This document shows, one piece after another, positions 13,519 through 14,271 of a stretch of DNA of 14,271 nt. The position numbers and the translations under genes were made by a program. The notes beneath the pieces were generated by a model that saw only the letters and a program-made list of their open reading frames with translations, had not been told where the DNA came from and searched no databases. Positions within the stretch are counted from its first letter, which is position 1. The number at the start of each line of letters is the position of its first letter. This stretch comes from Limnochordia bacterium (GTDB lineage Bacteria; Bacillota; Limnochordia; Darwinibacteriales; SLO01). The DNA is taken from the NCBI GenBank assembly GCA_007132635.1, contig SLOG01000026.1:1-14271 (forward strand), given 5' to 3'.

Positions 13519-14271
13519 CTAGTTACCGCGCGAAAACGCTTGAAAAGGATTCCTGCGCGTGATTTGGTCAACAACATCTTGGGAAACACCGTGTTCTAAC
13601 CACCTGGGTAAAAACCCGTCAGTCAAGTAGGTATAGGGTTTCGGTGTGCCTCCTAATGGCTTGGCAGGGTCATACCAACCGCGGTCCTGACTCAACAGCA
13701 GCTGCGATCCGAAACCCAGGTCCAGCATACGCGTCAGATGCTCGATATACACTGGATCCGGCTCGCTGCCTACAGCATCATATTCCAACCAAGCACCCCG
13801 CTCGGCGACCTGCCGATGCAGCTGCGTGTTCGACTCAGCCTGCGTATGGATCCACACGAACCGCCGGACATCTCCTCCAGAATCCGCAAAAATCTGCAGC
13901 TGCTGCAGGAGGACATCTCCTCGCACAGTATGGCTGCCGACAGCGGCACCAGTGACACGACTGGCTCTCGCGGCAGCCCGCAGAACCTTCGCCTCTTGCT
14001 CTGACAGACCTTTGTCCCCGGCACTAATCTTTATCCAGCCCGCACAAAAACCAACACCGGCAATCCCAACGGTGAGCTCTTCGATCATCCAATCCGCCAG
14101 TTCAGTTTCAGAGGCCTTGCGGACCCAATCAGGGATCCACGGTTCCCTGTAGACGCCAACAGCCGTTACAAGCGGCATGCCGCATTCTCGCGATACCCGT
14201 TCGAGTACATCCGGACGCCGGCCAACACCAACTGGAGTGGGCTCCACCAAAGCAAAAACGCCGCTCGCTTG
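13519..14271 (-). CDS. Phosphotriesterase-family metal-dependent hydrolase (5' end off the window)
   Basis: The frame stays open to the right edge, so the gene is partial: 250 C-terminal residues of a family of about 310-350 aa. Numbering from the visible edge, the metal site is represented by K81 in AGWIKISAG (the carbamylated bridging lysine), H114 in GSHTVRG, H142 in VWIHTQAE, and D196 in LLLSQDRGWYDP. VEPTPVGVGRRPDVL near the edge is the typical family motif after the first strand. The HxH motif should lie upstream, outside the window. An internal TTG at 14250 should not be taken as the start. Family members include phosphotriesterases and lactonases acting on sugar lactones or phospho-furanose lactones. 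Beside a sugar-acid kinase and dehydrogenase, a lactonase role is plausible but inferred. First visible gene of the catabolic operon. Confidence 0.88.
   Translation of the reverse strand, partial: QASGVFALVEPTPVGVGRRPDVLERVSRECGMPLVTAVGVYREPWIPDWVRKASETELADWMIEELTVGIAGVGFCAGWIKISAGDKGLSEQEAKVLRAAARASRVTGAAVGSHTVRGDVLLQQLQIFADSGGDVRRFVWIHTQAESNTQLHRQVAERGAWLEYDAVGSEPDPVYIEHLTRMLDLGFGSQLLLSQDRGWYDPAKPLGGTPKPYTYLTDGFLPRWLEHGVSQDVVDQITRRNPFQAFSRGN

Noticed and set aside
1..14271. CRISPR arrays, insertion sequences, tRNA genes, att sites
   Set aside because: I saw no regularly spaced repeats of CRISPR type, no transposase or terminal inverted repeats, and no tRNA cloverleaf while reading both strands.

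Overview
The window looks like a chromosomal segment of a Bacillota (Firmicute), probably an anaerobic Clostridia- or Limnochordia-type lineage. The grounds are a Gram-positive-type division and cell-wall cluster (mraZ-rsmH-ftsL-class B PBP with PASTA domains-murE-murF), a meso-DAP-type MurE, strong AGGAGG-type ribosome binding sites with many GTG/TTG starts, an A-type RNase P RNA, and a bacterial selenoprotein gene. No exact taxon can be assigned by reading alone.

Layout, in coordinate order. Positions 1-5677 hold the dcw cluster, all on the minus strand, so it is transcribed from right to left: mraZ (5677), rsmH (5138), ftsL (4194), the class B PBP (3701), murE (1598) and the first 44 codons of murF, which run off the left edge. 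A 10-bp-phased TGG array upstream of mraZ resembles the MraZ operator. Next come rnpB (about 5893-6237, minus) with its own promoter and a hairpin terminator, then a Nif3/YbgI-family protein gene (6284-7078, minus).

Positions 7180-7422 hold the only plus-strand gene: a SelW-like (Rdx family) selenoprotein with an in-frame UGA in a C-T-A-U motif. A perfect anti-16S Shine-Dalgarno precedes it, a compact stem-loop with the geometry of a bacterial SECIS lies just after the UGA, and a strong terminator follows. A conventional gene caller would miss it or truncate it.

Positions 7439-14271 hold a tightly packed minus-strand catabolic operon, in transcription order: a phosphotriesterase-family hydrolase (5' end off the window), a GH38 alpha-mannosidase, a uroporphyrinogen-decarboxylase-fold protein that is not a haem enzyme, a DUF1537 four-carbon acid sugar kinase, and a PdxA2-type dehydrogenase. 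Intergenic gaps are 11, 14 and 3 bp, followed by an 8-bp overlap. The last two enzymes are the known pair that turns tetronates (threonate/erythronate) into 4-phosphates and then dihydroxyacetone phosphate plus CO2. The upstream enzymes suggest that a mannosylated or lactonised sugar acid feeds this route, but that is inference.

The only stretch longer than 300 bases without a protein gene (5678-6283) is filled by rnpB, its promoter and terminator, and the mraZ leader.
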